Positions 18,727 through 31,156 are shown, counted from the first letter of the stretch. The stretch is 64,000 nucleotides of DNA from Photorhabdus luminescens subsp. luminescens (GCF_001083805.1 NZ_JXSK01000001.1:1-64000), one strand, 5' to 3'. Numbers and translations are program-made. Notes: generated by a model not told the origin, from the letters alone.

Positions 18727-19992
18727 ATGGACAGATTACTAGAGCGTTTTTTTAAATATATATCTTTTGATACTCAGTCAAAGCCGTCAGCGAAGACTAT
18801 TCCCAGTAGTCATGGACAGCTCGAACTCGCTAACGCGCTGAAACAGGAGCTGGTCGAATTAGGTTTTTCCAATGTAATACAGGATGCTCATGGTTGTGTT
18901 ATGGCAACATTACCTGCCAATACATCTTGGCCTGTACCTGCTATCGGTTTTATTGCTCACCTTGATACTTCACCTGATTTCTCTGGAAAAAATGTAAGTC
19001 CACAAATGCTGGAAAATTATCGAGGTGGTGAGATTGCTCTGGGAGCGGGTAATGAAGTGTTATCGCCGGTTATGTTTCCTATCTTACATAACATGTTGGG
19101 GAAAACACTGATCACCACCGATGGCAAAACATTGCTTGGCGCCGATGATAAAGCGGGTATTGCAGAAATTATTACTGCAATGGTTCGTTTGAAAAGTAGC
19201 AATATCTTACATGGTGATATTCGGATTGCGTTTACGCCTGATGAGGAGATAGGTAAGGGGGCGCACTATTTTGATATTAATTCATTTGATGCTGAGTGGG
19301 CATACACCGTAGATGGCGGTGGTGTAGGTGAATTGGCATTTGAAAACTTCAATGCAGCGGTAGTAACCGTTAAGATTGTTGGTAATAATGTTCACCCTGG
19401 TAATGCTAAAAATGTGATGATTAATGCTTTATCGCTGGCGATCCATATCCATCAGGCATTGCCATCGGAAGAAACACCGGAACGTACCGATGGATATGAA
19501 GGCTTCTATCATTTGCAACGTATTAAAGGCACGGTTGAGTGTGCTGAAATGCACTATATCATTCGTGATTTTGATCGGAATAACTTCGAAGAACGTAAAA
19601 AGAAGATGATTAAAATTGCGGAAAAAGTCGGTGAGGGGTTGCATCCTGGTTGTTATATCGAACTGACTATCGATGATAATTATTACAATATGCATGATGA
19701 AGTTACCAAATATCCGCATGTTATTGAAATTGCCAAACAGGCAATGCTGGATTGTAATATTGAACCCGTTATTAAACCTATTCGTGGTGGTACTAATGGC
19801 GCACAATTGTCATTCCGTGGCTTGCCCTGTCCGAATATATTTATGGGAGGGTATAATTATCATGGTAAACATGAATTTGTTTCGTTGGAAGGAATGGAAC
19901 AAGCTGTAAGTGTTGTCATGCGTATTGCTGAATTAACCGCACTGTTGTCTAAAAAGTCGGAAATAAGTCAGGCGTTTTGCAGCGTTAATTAA
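18727..19992 (+). CDS. pepT: Peptidase T (aminotripeptidase)
   Basis: 421 residues, slightly longer at the C terminus than E. coli PepT (408). M20 metallopeptidase: zinc-site segments [50 protein letters not shown] and NYHGKHEFV are in order. It releases the N-terminal residue from tripeptides in the cytoplasm. Ribosome site GGGGGAAGAG lies six bases before ATG. One oddity: [11 protein letters not shown] has Asn where E. coli has Asp (GGTDGAQLSF). The extra C-terminal tail ([13 protein letters not shown]) is not in E. coli PepT. Confidence 0.96.
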   Translation: MDRLLERFFKYISFDTQSKPSAKTIPSSHGQLELANALKQELVELGFSNVIQDAHGCVMATLPANTSWPVPAIGFIAHLDTSPDFSGKNVSPQMLENYRGGEIALGAGNEVLSPVMFPILHNMLGKTLITTDGKTLLGADDKAGIAEIITAMVRLKSSNILHGDIRIAFTPDEEIGKGAHYFDINSFDAEWAYTVDGGGVGELAFENFNAAVVTVKIVGNNVHPGNAKNVMINALSLAIHIHQALPSEETPERTDGYEGFYHLQRIKGTVECAEMHYIIRDFDRNNFEERKKKMIKIAEKVGEGLHPGCYIELTIDDNYYNMHDEVTKYPHVIEIAKQAMLDCNIEPVIKPIRGGTNGAQLSFRGLPCPNIFMGGYNYHGKHEFVSLEGMEQAVSVVMRIAELTALLSKKSEISQAFCSVN

Positions 19993-20096
19993 TTTGATCA
20001 GATATTAATGGTAAATTTAATATTACAAATTTTTAATAAAGTTTACGAAATTCTCCCTCCTGAATGCTGATTGAGAGCGAAACGAACTTAGCAGCC

Positions 20097-20127
20097 CCCC
20101 ACTATAATCACTTGTGATTTAGTGGGG
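20097..20127 (+). terminator. Hairpin after pepT
   Basis: CCCCACTATAATCAC and GTGATTTAGTGGGG form a long stem with a 2-base loop and one bulge. No T tract follows, so it may act as an RNA-stabilising hairpin or a weak terminator between the convergent pepT and roxA. Confidence 0.5.
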
Positions 20128-20196
20128 AGAGCAAGTTACAGGCAGTGAGTGAATAACGGGTCTAGATGTTGAACAGAATTAATGGTCTTTGATAAC

Positions 20197-20324
20197 TATA
20201 CCCTTCATCTTTCAAGCTGCTGCTTTGTTGGCTGCTTTCACTCACCCCAGTCACATCGTTATCTATGCTCCTGGGGATTCGTTCACTTGCCGCCGCGCTG
20301 CAACTCGAAATCTATTAGGTATAT
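20197..20324 (+). repeat. Palindromic interspersed repeat, copy 1 (subfamily A)
   Basis: 128 bp from TATACCCTTC to AGGTATA between pepT and roxA. Ends are imperfect inverted repeats. The middle folds as CCCCAG...CTATG/CATAG...CTGGGG. Nearly identical to copy 5, inverted (49613-49739). Confidence 0.9.
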
Positions 20325-20363
20325 ATTGAATATTAAATGAAATTAACCTTTTGAGGTGAGGTA

Positions 20364-21485
20364 TCAATCATTAAAGTACCAGTAACCACTATTGACCAAT
20401 GCAGTGAGCAGTCTGATAAAACGAACATCATCTATCGCTTCACCAAGCATTTCTGCATTAATTTCATAATAGTGGCAAAGAACATTAGCTGCTTTAATAT
20501 GAGGTGTATTTATTAATTCACCGTTAACAAAGCATTGATCGCCAATCCTTATAACCCGTAACCCGTTAAGGCGGTGGAGATTTTCACCTTGTTTCATTAA
20601 TTCATAAATTTCATCACTTTCATAAGGTGGCTCTGGTGGAGCAATATCAAGTTCATGTCGTGACTGAGAGATAAATTCACCAAACCATTGCTGGAAAGTC
20701 TCAGGTTGTGCCAATAACTCGTTCATCATGGCATGTAGCGCTGATAGTTCATGCGGCTGGACCAGTGCCGGGTTCTCGCGGAAAGTCAGATCAGGATCGC
20801 TATAACGATAGCTGCCTAAATCATTAGCCAGTACATGATCGGCGAAGCTACTGAAAAGTTCACGGGAATTGGGGGCGCGGAAACCAACTGAATAATTTAG
20901 TGACTCTTCGATGGAATAACCTTCATGGGGAAATCCGGGTGGGATATAGAGAATATCGCCAGGTTCCATCTCTTCGTCAATAATGGCATTAAAGGGATCG
21001 ACCTGTAATAGATCGGGGTGAGGACAGCGTTGTTCCATTGGTAGCTTTTCCCCAATGCGCCAGCGACGGCGGCCCATTCCTTGAATGATAAACACATCGT
21101 ATTGGTCAAGATGCGGACCAACACCACCACCGGGAACGGAGAAGGACACCATCAGATCGTCTATCCGCCAGTCAGATAATACGCGGAATGGTTGCATTAG
21201 CGCGGCGGAAGGATGGTGCCAGTGATTAACCGCTTGTACCAGCAGCGACCACTCTTTTTCACCTAAATGATCGTAACTTTCGAATGGACCATGAGAGACA
21301 TCCCAACGGCCATTTTTCTGGCTGACCAGGCGGCAGTCAACTTCATTTTCCATAGCCAGACCCGCTAGTTCATCGGGAGTAAGGGGATCAATGAATTGAC
21401 GGAAGCCTTGTTTAATCAGTACAGGCTGTTTTTGCCAATGATTCTGCAAAAACGCCTGCCAGTCCAGGTTCAACTGATAGTCCAT
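20364..21485 (-). CDS. roxA: 50S ribosomal protein L16 arginine hydroxylase RoxA (YcfD)
   Basis: 373 residues, equal to E. coli YcfD. JmjC-type 2-oxoglutarate oxygenase: the HxD pair is in GPHLDQYDVF, and IPPGFPHEG holds the distal His. The enzyme hydroxylates an arginine of ribosomal protein L16. The C-terminal third is the dimer/winged-helix part. Start ATG is preceded by GGATATCACT. Order roxA-phoQ-phoP on one strand matches E. coli. Confidence 0.95.
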   Translation of the reverse strand: MDYQLNLDWQAFLQNHWQKQPVLIKQGFRQFIDPLTPDELAGLAMENEVDCRLVSQKNGRWDVSHGPFESYDHLGEKEWSLLVQAVNHWHHPSAALMQPFRVLSDWRIDDLMVSFSVPGGGVGPHLDQYDVFIIQGMGRRRWRIGEKLPMEQRCPHPDLLQVDPFNAIIDEEMEPGDILYIPPGFPHEGYSIEESLNYSVGFRAPNSRELFSSFADHVLANDLGSYRYSDPDLTFRENPALVQPHELSALHAMMNELLAQPETFQQWFGEFISQSRHELDIAPPEPPYESDEIYELMKQGENLHRLNGLRVIRIGDQCFVNGELINTPHIKAANVLCHYYEINAEMLGEAIDDVRFIRLLTALVNSGYWYFND

Positions 21486-21568
21486 AGTGATATCCTGAGT
21501 GTGGAGTGAATTTCAAGGTATTATAACCAATAGTTAAATCCAGTATCAGACTGCATTGGCATATTTAA

Positions 21569-23059
21569 CTAATCGTCATCATTAATTTGTTGGCATCGGA
21601 ATATAACACAAATTCTGGCGCCGCCAAGTGGGCTGTCATTGATACTGATATCACCTTTGTATTGTTCGATAATTTCAGAAGCAATTGACAATCCTAGCCC
21701 TTGACCAGGCCTCAAAGTATCAACACGTTGGCCTCGCTGGAAAATCATTTCCCGTTTTTCAATTGGCACCCCTGGACCATCGTCATCGATAATAATCATT
21801 ATCGAATCGTGATCGAGCGCCACAGAGATCTCAACAAATTTAAGGCAATATTTACAGGCGTTTTCCAGCACATTACCCATGACTTCCATAAAGTCATTTT
21901 TCTCGCCAAGCCAGGTGATCTCCGGTGAGACATCTAACGTGAGACTGACCCCTTTACGTTGATAAACTTTTGTTAAAGCGCTGCACAGGCTATCCAGTAA
22001 AGCAGGAACAGAAGAAACTTTTCGCATAATGGCGCTATGTTCACTGCGCATACTGGCTCGATGTAGATAATAGCCTATCTGCTGAGAAATACGGCCAATT
22101 TGCTCCAACATGATGGGTTCTGCTTGTTGAATAGTCATTTGTTTGCTGTCGCGTAAAGAACGGAGAGTTGATTGTAAAACAGCCAATGGCGTTTTCAAGC
22201 TGTGTGTCAGATCAGCCAGTGTTGTCCGGTATTTTATATAGCGGTTGCGTTCATTATTGAGCAGCACATTAAGGTTACGAACTAGCCCCCGTAGCTCCGT
22301 CGGTGGGTTTTCATCCAGTTTTTCCCGTTCACCTTTTTCTAACGAACTGATCTGATGAATAAGCGATTTAATTGGCCGTAAACTCCAATGGGCTGCCAGC
22401 CAGATCAATGGGATAACCAGAATAAGATTGGCAATCAACACATAACCGAACCATTCCCACACCAGAACCGTTTTTTGTAAATCCTGTGGAATGGTATCGA
22501 TGACTACAATAGTTAATGCTGGCAAATGAGCTGTCGCACTATATTTGTTGACAGAAACGGAGTGGGTTAGCTCGTTATCTTCATTTTCGTCAAGTGCGTC
22601 AAGTTTACCTAATTGCCCTTGTGTGTTAGCCGAGTTTTTTAGCAAGTCGCGGCTGCTTTTTAGATCAGTATCCAGTTCATATAAACCGTCTTCTTTTAAC
22701 CATTCGCTGGGAATAGAGTTTTCGACTTTTGGGATATGGCGTTGACGCCAGAGGATGGTACCTTTGTTGTTATAAATCAGCACCAATGATGGGTTATTCA
22801 GTGTGAAATTAGGGGGTACTGAAATATCCAGCTTATTATTATTCCACTGAGCAAGGCTGAAAAATAGATTACTTTGACTGCGTAGCAGTGTATAAGCGGT
22901 TTTATCAAAACTGACCAGATAGCCGACAATGGCAACAATACCGTAAGACATGGTAAGAGCAAGAATAACCGCAGCAGTTGCCATTAAAAACCGAGTACGG
23001 AGTGAGAAAGGCTGCTTTTTGTGCTTAAGCACTTTTTTACTGATGAAAGTTTTATACAT
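21569..23059 (-). CDS. phoQ: Sensor histidine kinase PhoQ
   Basis: I start at ATG 23059 (MYKTF), which overlaps the phoP stop by eight bases and gives 496 residues (E. coli 486). A periplasmic sensor domain lies between two membrane segments (about residues 24-47 and 204-224). It keeps an acidic patch ([11 protein letters not shown], about 154-164), the Mg2+ and cationic-peptide sensing surface in E. coli. HAMP, then [10 protein letters not shown] with the phosphorylated His286, and ATP-binding boxes [16 protein letters not shown] and GQGLGLSIA follow. It phosphorylates PhoP. Its small inhibitor MgrB is also encoded in this window (41758). Confidence 0.96.
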   Translation of the reverse strand: MYKTFISKKVLKHKKQPFSLRTRFLMATAAVILALTMSYGIVAIVGYLVSFDKTAYTLLRSQSNLFFSLAQWNNNKLDISVPPNFTLNNPSLVLIYNNKGTILWRQRHIPKVENSIPSEWLKEDGLYELDTDLKSSRDLLKNSANTQGQLGKLDALDENEDNELTHSVSVNKYSATAHLPALTIVVIDTIPQDLQKTVLVWEWFGYVLIANLILVIPLIWLAAHWSLRPIKSLIHQISSLEKGEREKLDENPPTELRGLVRNLNVLLNNERNRYIKYRTTLADLTHSLKTPLAVLQSTLRSLRDSKQMTIQQAEPIMLEQIGRISQQIGYYLHRASMRSEHSAIMRKVSSVPALLDSLCSALTKVYQRKGVSLTLDVSPEITWLGEKNDFMEVMGNVLENACKYCLKFVEISVALDHDSIMIIIDDDGPGVPIEKREMIFQRGQRVDTLRPGQGLGLSIASEIIEQYKGDISINDSPLGGARICVIFRCQQINDDD

Positions 23060-23720
23060 CAAAGCGATAGCCTTGACCACGAACAGTCACGATAGCTTCA
23101 TAGGGCCAGATATCTAATATCTTCTTTCTTAGTCGCCCTATTAAAACATCAATGGAATGGCCTTCGCGCAGTTCAGCATCGGGATATAATTGGCGCATTA
23201 ATGACTCTTTAGTGACGACTTTGTCGCTATTACACATTAGGATTTCAATGATGCGGTATTCAAACGCTGTTAGTTTGACGCTCTCTCCGTAAACTGTTAA
23301 CTCCTTGCGTGACAGATCAATTTTGAACGGTGGGAATTCAATAATCTGAGAAACCAGCCCATTATTACGGCGTAGGAGTGCCTGCATACGGGCAATAATT
23401 TCTTCAAGATGAAAGGGCTTAGTAACATAGTCATCCGCTCCTGCATCAAGAACCGTGACTTTTTCTTGCCAACTTTCGCGGGCGGTCAGAACAAGAATGG
23501 GAAGTTTTTCATCTTTCTGGCGCCAGCGACGGATCAGACTCAGACCATCTTCTCCGGGCAAGCCAAGATCGACAATGGCAATATCGGGTTCGCTCTCAAC
23601 CAGATAGTAATCGGCTTCTTTGGCGTTTGCCGCGGCATCAACTAGATGGCCGGTATCACGAAGCTGTACCGTTAAATGGTGACGCAGTAACATGTTGTCT
23701 TCAACGATCAATATCCGCAT
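23052..23720 (-). CDS. phoP: Response regulator PhoP
   Basis: The start is ATG 23720 (MRILIVEDN), with AAGGA eight bases upstream; 222 residues. The receiver domain has acidic pocket ED (7-8), phosphoacceptor Asp51 in [10 protein letters not shown], Thr in LTARE and Lys in VTKPF. An OmpR-type winged helix follows (residues about 125-222). It controls Mg2+ and lipid A modification genes; pagP and mgrB in this window are classical targets. phoP and phoQ are translationally coupled. Confidence 0.97.
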   Translation of the reverse strand: MRILIVEDNMLLRHHLTVQLRDTGHLVDAAANAKEADYYLVESEPDIAIVDLGLPGEDGLSLIRRWRQKDEKLPILVLTARESWQEKVTVLDAGADDYVTKPFHLEEIIARMQALLRRNNGLVSQIIEFPPFKIDLSRKELTVYGESVKLTAFEYRIIEILMCNSDKVVTKESLMRQLYPDAELREGHSIDVLIGRLRKKILDIWPYEAIVTVRGQGYRFDV

Positions 23721-23897
23721 GGAATAATCCTTCTCAACTTCAGCAGGCAGTGTTGTAATAATCAATTCATTCGGACTGTCATATAGACAAAACTGCCGGT
23801 AAAAAATTCAATGCAATGGTTCTGGCTGAATATGTTAGATACATGGATCTGTAACAGCAAGACGTTAAGTAGAAATAGAGAATATAACTTTAAAGTG

Positions 23898-23914
23898 TGT
23901 TTGGGATTGGTTTA
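23898..23914 (+). promoter_or_regulatory. Possible PhoP box upstream of phoP
   Basis: TGTTTG-GGATT-GGTTTA fits the PhoP direct repeat (T/G)GTTTA-N5-(T/G)GTTTA at 11 of 12 positions. It lies about 180 bp before phoP on the opposite strand, which fits autoregulation only loosely. Confidence 0.35.
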
Positions 23915-23924
23915 ATAAGGATAG

Positions 23925-23953
23925 CAACAGACGGATGTTTTATCCGTCTGTTG
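23925..23953 (-). terminator. Perfect 12-bp hairpin after purB
   Basis: CAACAGACGGAT - GTTTT - ATCCGTCTGTTG, nine bases downstream of the purB stop. No T tract follows on the minus strand, so it may be a processing or attenuation hairpin. Confidence 0.5.
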
Positions 23954-23961
23954 AATATCAA

Positions 23962-25982
<2,021 letters not shown>

Positions 25983-25984
25983 AA

Positions 25985-27088
25985 TTACTCCTGCAAACGT
26001 TGTTCAATCACGCCGCCGCCAAGACAAACTTCACCCTGATAAAAGACGGCTGATTGGCCGGGGGTGACTGCGGCGACAGGGTTAGCAAAACGGATTTCTA
26101 TTTTATCTTCGTTTATGGGGGTGATAGTGCAAGGAATATCCTGTTGGCGATAACGTGTTTTGACGACGCAATGAATTTCTTCAGTTAATGTCTCTCTATC
26201 AACCCAATGAAGTTGCTGAGCAATAAGGCCGGTAGACATTAAACGGGGGTGTTCATGCCCCTGCGCCACGAGCAGGATATTGTTCTGAACGTCTTTATCT
26301 ATGACATACCACGGCTCTTCGCTGCCTTCTTTCGTTCCACCGATGCCTAAACCTTTACGTTGGCCCAAAGTATGGTACATCAGCCCCTGATGTTCACCGA
26401 GGGTTTCTCCATCGACTGTCATAATGGGGCCAGGCTTGGCAGGTAAATAACGGCCAAGGAAGTCACGGAATTTGCGCTCGCCAATAAAACAGATACCGGT
26501 GGAATCTTTTTTCTTTGCCGTCGCCAAACCAATTTTTTCGGCGATACGGCGAACCTCCGGTTTTTCCAATTCACCGATAGGAAATAGGCTTTGAGCAATT
26601 TGCTGGTGGCTCAGAGTGTATAAGAAGTAGCTTTGGTCTTTATTGTTATCCAGCCCACGTAATAACTGGCTTTTACCGTTAATATCTTTGCGACGGACAT
26701 AATGACCGGTTGCGATGTAATCCGCGCCTAAATCCTCAGCGGCGAATTCCAGAAATGCTTTAAACTTAATTTCTTTGTTACATAGAATATCTGGGTTAGG
26801 TGTTCTGCCCGCTCGATATTCAGAAAGAAAATGTTCGAAAACATTATCCCAATATTCGGCAGCAAAATTGACGGTATGAAGTTCGATACCCAACTTATCG
26901 CAAACGGATTGGGCATCAGCCAGATCAGTCGCGGCTGAACAGTACTCTTCATCATCGTCTTCTTCCCAATTCTTCATGAACAAGCCAGCCACTTGATAAC
27001 CTTGCTGTTGTAGCAAATAGGCGGAAACGGAGGAATCTACACCGCCGGACATGCCGACAATGACTTTTTTCTGGCTGTTATCTGACAT
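25985..27088 (-). CDS. mnmA: tRNA-specific 2-thiouridylase MnmA
   Basis: 367 residues (E. coli 368). PP-loop [15 protein letters not shown] near residue 13. The catalytic pair is visible as Cys in [13 protein letters not shown] (about 103) and Cys in [10 protein letters not shown] (about 200). It makes the 2-thio group of wobble uridine 34 in Lys, Glu and Gln tRNAs, taking sulfur from the Tus relay. It heads the mnmA-hflD-purB group. Confidence 0.97.
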   Translation of the reverse strand: MSDNSQKKVIVGMSGGVDSSVSAYLLQQQGYQVAGLFMKNWEEDDDEEYCSAATDLADAQSVCDKLGIELHTVNFAAEYWDNVFEHFLSEYRAGRTPNPDILCNKEIKFKAFLEFAAEDLGADYIATGHYVRRKDINGKSQLLRGLDNNKDQSYFLYTLSHQQIAQSLFPIGELEKPEVRRIAEKIGLATAKKKDSTGICFIGERKFRDFLGRYLPAKPGPIMTVDGETLGEHQGLMYHTLGQRKGLGIGGTKEGSEEPWYVIDKDVQNNILLVAQGHEHPRLMSTGLIAQQLHWVDRETLTEEIHCVVKTRYRQQDIPCTITPINEDKIEIRFANPVAAVTPGQSAVFYQGEVCLGGGVIEQRLQE

Positions 27089-27172
27089 GGGAATCTCACT
27101 GGAGAAAAAAACAAGCGCCGTACTTTAACACGTTGCAGACAGGGGCGCATCAAACGTATTACGGTTTTGTCA

Positions 27173-27622
27173 TTAAATAGACGGAGAAACATAACTATTC
27201 AATAGGGTAAGAGGATATTTTTCGTTTTGCAGGTAACAGCGGATACTTTCTGCAACGAGTGGAGAACGAAGACAATGACTGCTAAATATTTGTTCGGCTG
27301 TAACCCAATGGCAACAGTCGATATCACCGTCTTGTGGGTTGGCTACGGTTTGTTGTTCCATTTCAACCAGAAACAGAAAACGGATAAAGGGTGTGCCGTC
27401 TGGCGCAACCCACTGATGAACTTTCAGTAGTGCTTGCGGCTTAGCCTGAATACCGGCTTCTTCCCATAATTCACGTTCTGCGGCTTGTAACAATGTTTCA
27501 TCTGCCTCAAGATGACCAGCGGGCTGATTCCATAATGCTTTGCCATTAATTGTCTCTTCAACTACCAGGAATTTATTCTGGGCATGGACCACACAAGCAA
27601 CTGTGACGTGGGGGCTAAACAA
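27173..27622 (-). CDS. nudJ: Phosphatase NudJ (Nudix hydrolase)
   Basis: I place the start at TTG 27622 (read as [13 protein letters not shown]), because AAGGAG stands eight bases before it and the product then aligns with E. coli NudJ ([13 protein letters not shown]). The ATG at 27643 lacks a ribosome site. This gives 149 residues and an eight-base overlap with the rluE stop. Nudix box [23 protein letters not shown] (given as G-x5-E-x7-REx2EExG) spans about residues 36-58. NudJ hydrolyses nucleoside tri- and diphosphates and HMP-PP. Confidence 0.93.
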   Translation of the reverse strand: MFSPHVTVACVVHAQNKFLVVEETINGKALWNQPAGHLEADETLLQAAERELWEEAGIQAKPQALLKVHQWVAPDGTPFIRFLFLVEMEQQTVANPQDGDIDCCHWVTAEQIFSSHCLRSPLVAESIRCYLQNEKYPLTLLNSYVSPSI

Positions 27623-28247
27623 AATTGATCTCCTTCCATTCACCGGGTTTCATCTTGCCTAATTGCAAGTTTCCCATACTAAAACGAATTAGTCGAAGTG
27701 TCGGGAAACCGATATGTGCTGTCATTCTGCGCACTTGACGATTTCGGCCTTCATAAAGTGTTATTTTTAACCAACTTACCGGAATATTTTTACGTTCACG
27801 AATCGGTGGCTGGCGACTCCAAAGCCATTCTGGTTCGTCAACTAACTCGGCACCTGCGGGTAGGGTGGGTCCATCTTTTAATATGACGCCATTGCGTAAC
27901 TTATCGAGAGCGGTTTCATCTGGAACGCCTTCAACTTGCACATAATAAACTTTGGCCGTTTTTTTATTCGGTTGGGTTAGCTGTGCTTGAAGTTTGCCGT
28001 CATTCGTCAGGATTAATAATCCTTCGCTGTCACGATCTAAACGCCCGGCAGCATACACATTCGGGAACGGAATAAAGTCTTTTAGTGTTGTTCTGCCCAT
28101 TTCATCAGTGAACTGGGGTAAAACATCGTAAGGTTTGTTAAATATCAACACTCGGCGAGGTACGGTTGTTTTTTTGACAGAATGTGATGTTTTTCTTTGG
28201 CTGAATCGGTTAAGTTTGTGTTTTTTAATGGTGAAATTTGTCATCAT
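27615..28247 (-). CDS. rluE: 23S rRNA pseudouridine(2457) synthase RluE
   Basis: 210 residues (E. coli 217). RsuA-family motifs: [14 protein letters not shown], catalytic Asp in [19 protein letters not shown], and [21 protein letters not shown]. It lacks an S4 domain, as does RluE. The basic N-terminal 25 residues are typical. It is translationally coupled to nudJ, and icd diverges from it. Confidence 0.95.
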   Translation of the reverse strand: MMTNFTIKKHKLNRFSQRKTSHSVKKTTVPRRVLIFNKPYDVLPQFTDEMGRTTLKDFIPFPNVYAAGRLDRDSEGLLILTNDGKLQAQLTQPNKKTAKVYYVQVEGVPDETALDKLRNGVILKDGPTLPAGAELVDEPEWLWSRQPPIRERKNIPVSWLKITLYEGRNRQVRRMTAHIGFPTLRLIRFSMGNLQLGKMKPGEWKEINFV

Positions 28248-28383
28248 AGATCACTGCATAAAATGGAAGGGGTATTATACATTAGTCTGCTATCAATTGG
28301 CGTTCGCCGAATATTCAAGTAGTATTGACACGTCCCTTACAAAAAATTAACAAGGTATTACGCTTACTTGAAAGGAGAGGTTA

Positions 28384-29637
28384 ATGGAAAGCAAAGTAGT
28401 TATTCCGGCGGAAGGTAAAAAAATAACAATCGATGCTAAAGGTAAACTGGTTGTTCCGAATAACCCGGTCATCCCTTATATTGAAGGGGATGGGATTGGT
28501 GTCGATGTTACCCCTGCAATGTTGAAAGTGGTCGATGCAGCGGTTCAGAAAGCCTATCAAGGTGAGCGTAAAATTTCCTGGATGGAAATCTATACCGGTG
28601 AAAAATCGACTCATGTATACGGTAAAGATGTTTGGTTGCCGGATGAAACGTTGGATCTGATCCGTGAATATCGCGTAGCTATTAAAGGTCCTCTGACGAC
28701 GCCGGTTGGCGGCGGTATTCGTTCTCTGAACGTAGCATTGCGTCAACAATTAGATCTGTATGTTTGCCTTCGTCCTGTTCGTTACTATCAGGGTACGCCA
28801 AGTCCGGTCAAACAACCTGAATTGACTGATATGGTTATTTTCCGTGAAAACGCGGAAGATATTTATGCCGGTATTGAATGGAAAGCAGGGTCTGTCGAAG
28901 CGGATAAAGTGATCAAATTCCTGCAAGAAGAGATGGGCGTCAATAAAATCCGTTTCCCACAGCAATGTGGTATCGGTGTGAAACCCTGTTCTGAAGAGGG
29001 CACTAAACGCTTAGTTCGTGCTGCCATCGAATACGCAATTGATAATGACCGTGAATCTGTCACTTTGGTTCACAAAGGCAACATTATGAAGTTCACCGAA
29101 GGTGCTTTCAAAGACTGGGGTTATCAGCTTGCTCGTGAAGAGTTCGGTGGTGAACTGTTGGATGGCGGCCCTTGGGTGAAAATTCAGAATCCGAAAAACG
29201 GTAAAGAGATCATTGTTAAAGATGTCATCGCAGATGCGTTTCTACAACAAATTCTGCTGCGCCCTGCTGAATATGATGTTATCGCCTGTATGAACCTGAA
29301 TGGTGACTACATTTCTGATGCGCTGGCTGCTCAGGTTGGTGGTATCGGTATCGCTCCGGGAGCAAACATCGGTGATGAATGTGCTCTGTTTGAAGCGACT
29401 CATGGTACAGCGCCTAAATATGCCGGTCAGGATAAGGTGAATCCAGGTTCTGTGATCCTTTCCGCTGAAATGATGTTGCGTCACATGGGTTGGACAGAAG
29501 CCGCCGATCTGATCGTTAAAGGCATGGAAGGCGCGATTGCCGCGAAGACGGTGACTTATGATTTCGAGCGTCTGATGGAAGGCGCCAAATTACTGAAATG
29601 TAGCGAATTTGGTGACGCGATTATTCAGCATATGTAA
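28384..29637 (+). CDS. icd: NADP-dependent isocitrate dehydrogenase
   Basis: 417 residues (E. coli 416). It has the substrate-loop Ser in [17 protein letters not shown], the active-site segment [15 protein letters not shown], and the NADP-binding [19 protein letters not shown] region. It converts isocitrate to 2-oxoglutarate in the TCA cycle. AAAGGAGAGG gives a strong ribosome site. In E. coli the 3' end of icd is the e14 prophage attachment site; here the gene is intact and no prophage follows. Confidence 0.98.
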   Translation: MESKVVIPAEGKKITIDAKGKLVVPNNPVIPYIEGDGIGVDVTPAMLKVVDAAVQKAYQGERKISWMEIYTGEKSTHVYGKDVWLPDETLDLIREYRVAIKGPLTTPVGGGIRSLNVALRQQLDLYVCLRPVRYYQGTPSPVKQPELTDMVIFRENAEDIYAGIEWKAGSVEADKVIKFLQEEMGVNKIRFPQQCGIGVKPCSEEGTKRLVRAAIEYAIDNDRESVTLVHKGNIMKFTEGAFKDWGYQLAREEFGGELLDGGPWVKIQNPKNGKEIIVKDVIADAFLQQILLRPAEYDVIACMNLNGDYISDALAAQVGGIGIAPGANIGDECALFEATHGTAPKYAGQDKVNPGSVILSAEMMLRHMGWTEAADLIVKGMEGAIAAKTVTYDFERLMEGAKLLKCSEFGDAIIQHM

Positions 29638-29953
29638 TCCGTCATCATGGTGAAAACTTCACGGTAGCGAATGCTTCCGTGGGGTTTTCTGAATTTACAG
29701 GGATTTTTGCTGTAAAATTCTCAAAAATAGCGGCAGCCAGCGTACTTGTTTTACGTTATATTCTTTGATTCCATTTTATTTTCAGGTATTTATCTGTTGT
29801 TTTTACCTTTTTATGATTTATGGACTTAATTGGAAAATCTCAATCACTTAAAGGTATATATTGTTGTTTTATTAAGCGTGAAATTTTGCAAGTCATATAG
29901 GGTAGAGTGTATACTCAGATTGATATTTATTCTGTCTGATAGGGAGGTGAAAA
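29638..29953. other. Gap between icd and the coiled-coil gene
   Basis: About 315 AT-rich bases. The icd terminator hairpin is at its left end and the promoter and ribosome site of the next gene at its right end. Nothing else seen. Confidence 0.5.
29652..29689 (+). terminator. Terminator hairpin of icd
   Basis: GAAAAC-TT-CACGG-T-AGC and GCT-T-CCGTG-GG-GTTTTC pair around a GAAT loop, 14 bases after the icd stop, ending in a short T run. Confidence 0.65.
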
Positions 29954-30349
29954 GTGAGTGACTCAGATGATAAAAAAATAGAGTTTAGTACTAGCGATGT
30001 ACTAAACGCTCTCTTGCATCGAGGGCAAAATATGCAACATCTTGCAACTCAGGAAAGTGTTGATAATTTGCGCCGTGAGACTGAGGCTAACTTTGTGTCA
30101 CTTGATAAGCGTTTCGAATCTATTGATAAACGCTTTGAATCTGTTGATAAGCGATTCGAATTAATAGATAGACGCTTCGAATCTCTAGATAAACGTCTTG
30201 ATGTTATGGATAAGCGTTTTGAATCTATAGATAAGCGTTTTGATAAACTTGAAGGTAAATTTGATCGACTTCAATGGTTTATTGTTGCTGCTGCGCTGGC
30301 GTTGCTATTCAAAGATTATATTTTTAAAGCGGCGGCTGTTATCCAGTAA
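29954..30349 (+). CDS. Heptad-repeat coiled-coil protein with C-terminal membrane anchor
   Basis: 131 residues, GTG start with an excellent ribosome site (AGGGAGGTG). Residues 51-106 are eight consecutive seven-residue units of the type DKRFESI, with Phe and Ile/Val/Leu at the two core positions of a heptad, so a continuous parallel coiled coil is expected. Residues about 107-126 (WFIVAAALALLF then KDYIF) form one membrane segment. The layout resembles small coiled-coil membrane proteins near phage and toxin loci, but no function is known to me. Perfect 21-bp periodicity at DNA level means the number of heptads can change by slippage. Confidence 0.7.
   Translation: MSDSDDKKIEFSTSDVLNALLHRGQNMQHLATQESVDNLRRETEANFVSLDKRFESIDKRFESVDKRFELIDRRFESLDKRLDVMDKRFESIDKRFDKLEGKFDRLQWFIVAAALALLFKDYIFKAAAVIQ
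30104..30271 (+). repeat. Eight tandem 21-bp units coding heptads
   Basis: Units of the kind GATAAGCGTTTCGAATCTATT, one per DKRFESI heptad. The third-base differences between units show that the array is not newly duplicated. Confidence 0.75.
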
Positions 30350-30371
30350 CTTGCAACCTTACTGCAAGTTA
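30347..30371 (+). terminator. Hairpin overlapping the coiled-coil gene stop
   Basis: TAACTTGCA - ACCTTAC - TGCAAGTTA, a perfect 9-bp stem that includes the stop codon. No T tract directly after; T-rich sequence starts about ten bases later. Confidence 0.4.
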
Positions 30372-30403
30372 CTGCTAACATTATTCTTTTATCTATATTT
30401 TTC

Positions 30404-30530
30404 TCATTGTTTTTTGGCTACGATATCTTCCAGCTCATCCGAAAATAGAGGGACATTGATAAACGGACGTTTCTTATTGTTGAAAGCTTCGATACTTAGC
30501 AATAATTGGGTGAACAAGCCGTAAGATATC
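30404..30530 (-). pseudogene. Possible C-terminal gene remnant behind the pterin genes
   Basis: On the minus strand a stop-bounded frame of about 40 codons reads SYGLFTQLLLSIEAFNNKKR and continues PFINVPLFSDELEDIVAKKQ to a TGA. Composition is protein-like, but there is no start. It follows the 6-pyruvoyl-tetrahydropterin synthase-like gene on the same strand and may be what remains of a further gene of that operon. Family unknown. Confidence 0.25.
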
Positions 30531-30574
30531 GCTGTCTATATTGATAAGTCCTCGTTACATTCATTCACTGTGGT

Positions 30575-31156
30575 TTAGTGCTCAGAAGTGGAATCTGATG
30601 TAACAACATTCCTTGAGTCGTATTCAAACTGGCCCATTGCTTGTGAATAAGCTTTTAGCTCTTCAAAGCGTTGGCTGAGAAATGCGCTGCGTTCCTCTTC
30701 ATGAATTGAATCGGCATTGCAATCTGTAAAACAATTGGGCGTTTCATAGAGTCTGACGTGATGAATTTTGAGGCTATTCCATTCACTAAAAAGAACTTCC
30801 ATAGTGAGAAATATCTCTTTTGCAATATTCTCAACGGTTGGATTGCAGTACTCCCCACTAGGATTTAAGCTCATGAGTCTGAATTTACTGCGCGTGGCAT
30901 GAACAGCGGATATAAAATCTGCATCCTTGGGATTAAGAATCGAGGCGTGATCCAGATGTTCATCAATCCATGCGGCGCCGATACGCTTTATCTCTTTGAA
31001 ATCTATCGCGTATCCAATTGGTTGCATCTGTTCAAATGAGAAAGTGAGTTCATACAGATAAGTGTGTCCGTGGATGTTGAAGCATTTCACCCTCTCGTTC
31101 ATCACTCGATGAGCGGAGTCAAAAGAGCCTTTGCGCGTAATATATTGAATTGTCAT
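30575..31156 (-). CDS. 6-pyruvoyl-tetrahydropterin synthase / QueD-like enzyme
   Basis: 193 residues, longer than E. coli QueD (121). Zinc ligands are visible as SFDSAHR and FNIHGHTY, with the catalytic Cys just before (VKCFNIHGH). AIDFKEIK and HLDHASIL are the conserved following blocks, and PTVENIAKEI and RLYET hold the distal Glu region. It acts on dihydroneopterin triphosphate, giving 6-pyruvoyl- or 6-carboxy-tetrahydropterin. The start overlaps the upstream GTP cyclohydrolase stop by four bases, so the two act in sequence. The pairing recalls the pteridine part of the Photorhabdus pepteridine cluster (from memory) and not a housekeeping queuosine locus. Confidence 0.85.
   Translation of the reverse strand: MTIQYITRKGSFDSAHRVMNERVKCFNIHGHTYLYELTFSFEQMQPIGYAIDFKEIKRIGAAWIDEHLDHASILNPKDADFISAVHATRSKFRLMSLNPSGEYCNPTVENIAKEIFLTMEVLFSEWNSLKIHHVRLYETPNCFTDCNADSIHEEERSAFLSQRFEELKAYSQAMGQFEYDSRNVVTSDSTSEH

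Noticed and set aside
30104-30271. Regular 21-bp repeats considered as a CRISPR-like array
   Set aside because: Units are contiguous, in frame and code heptads; there are no spacers and no cas genes.
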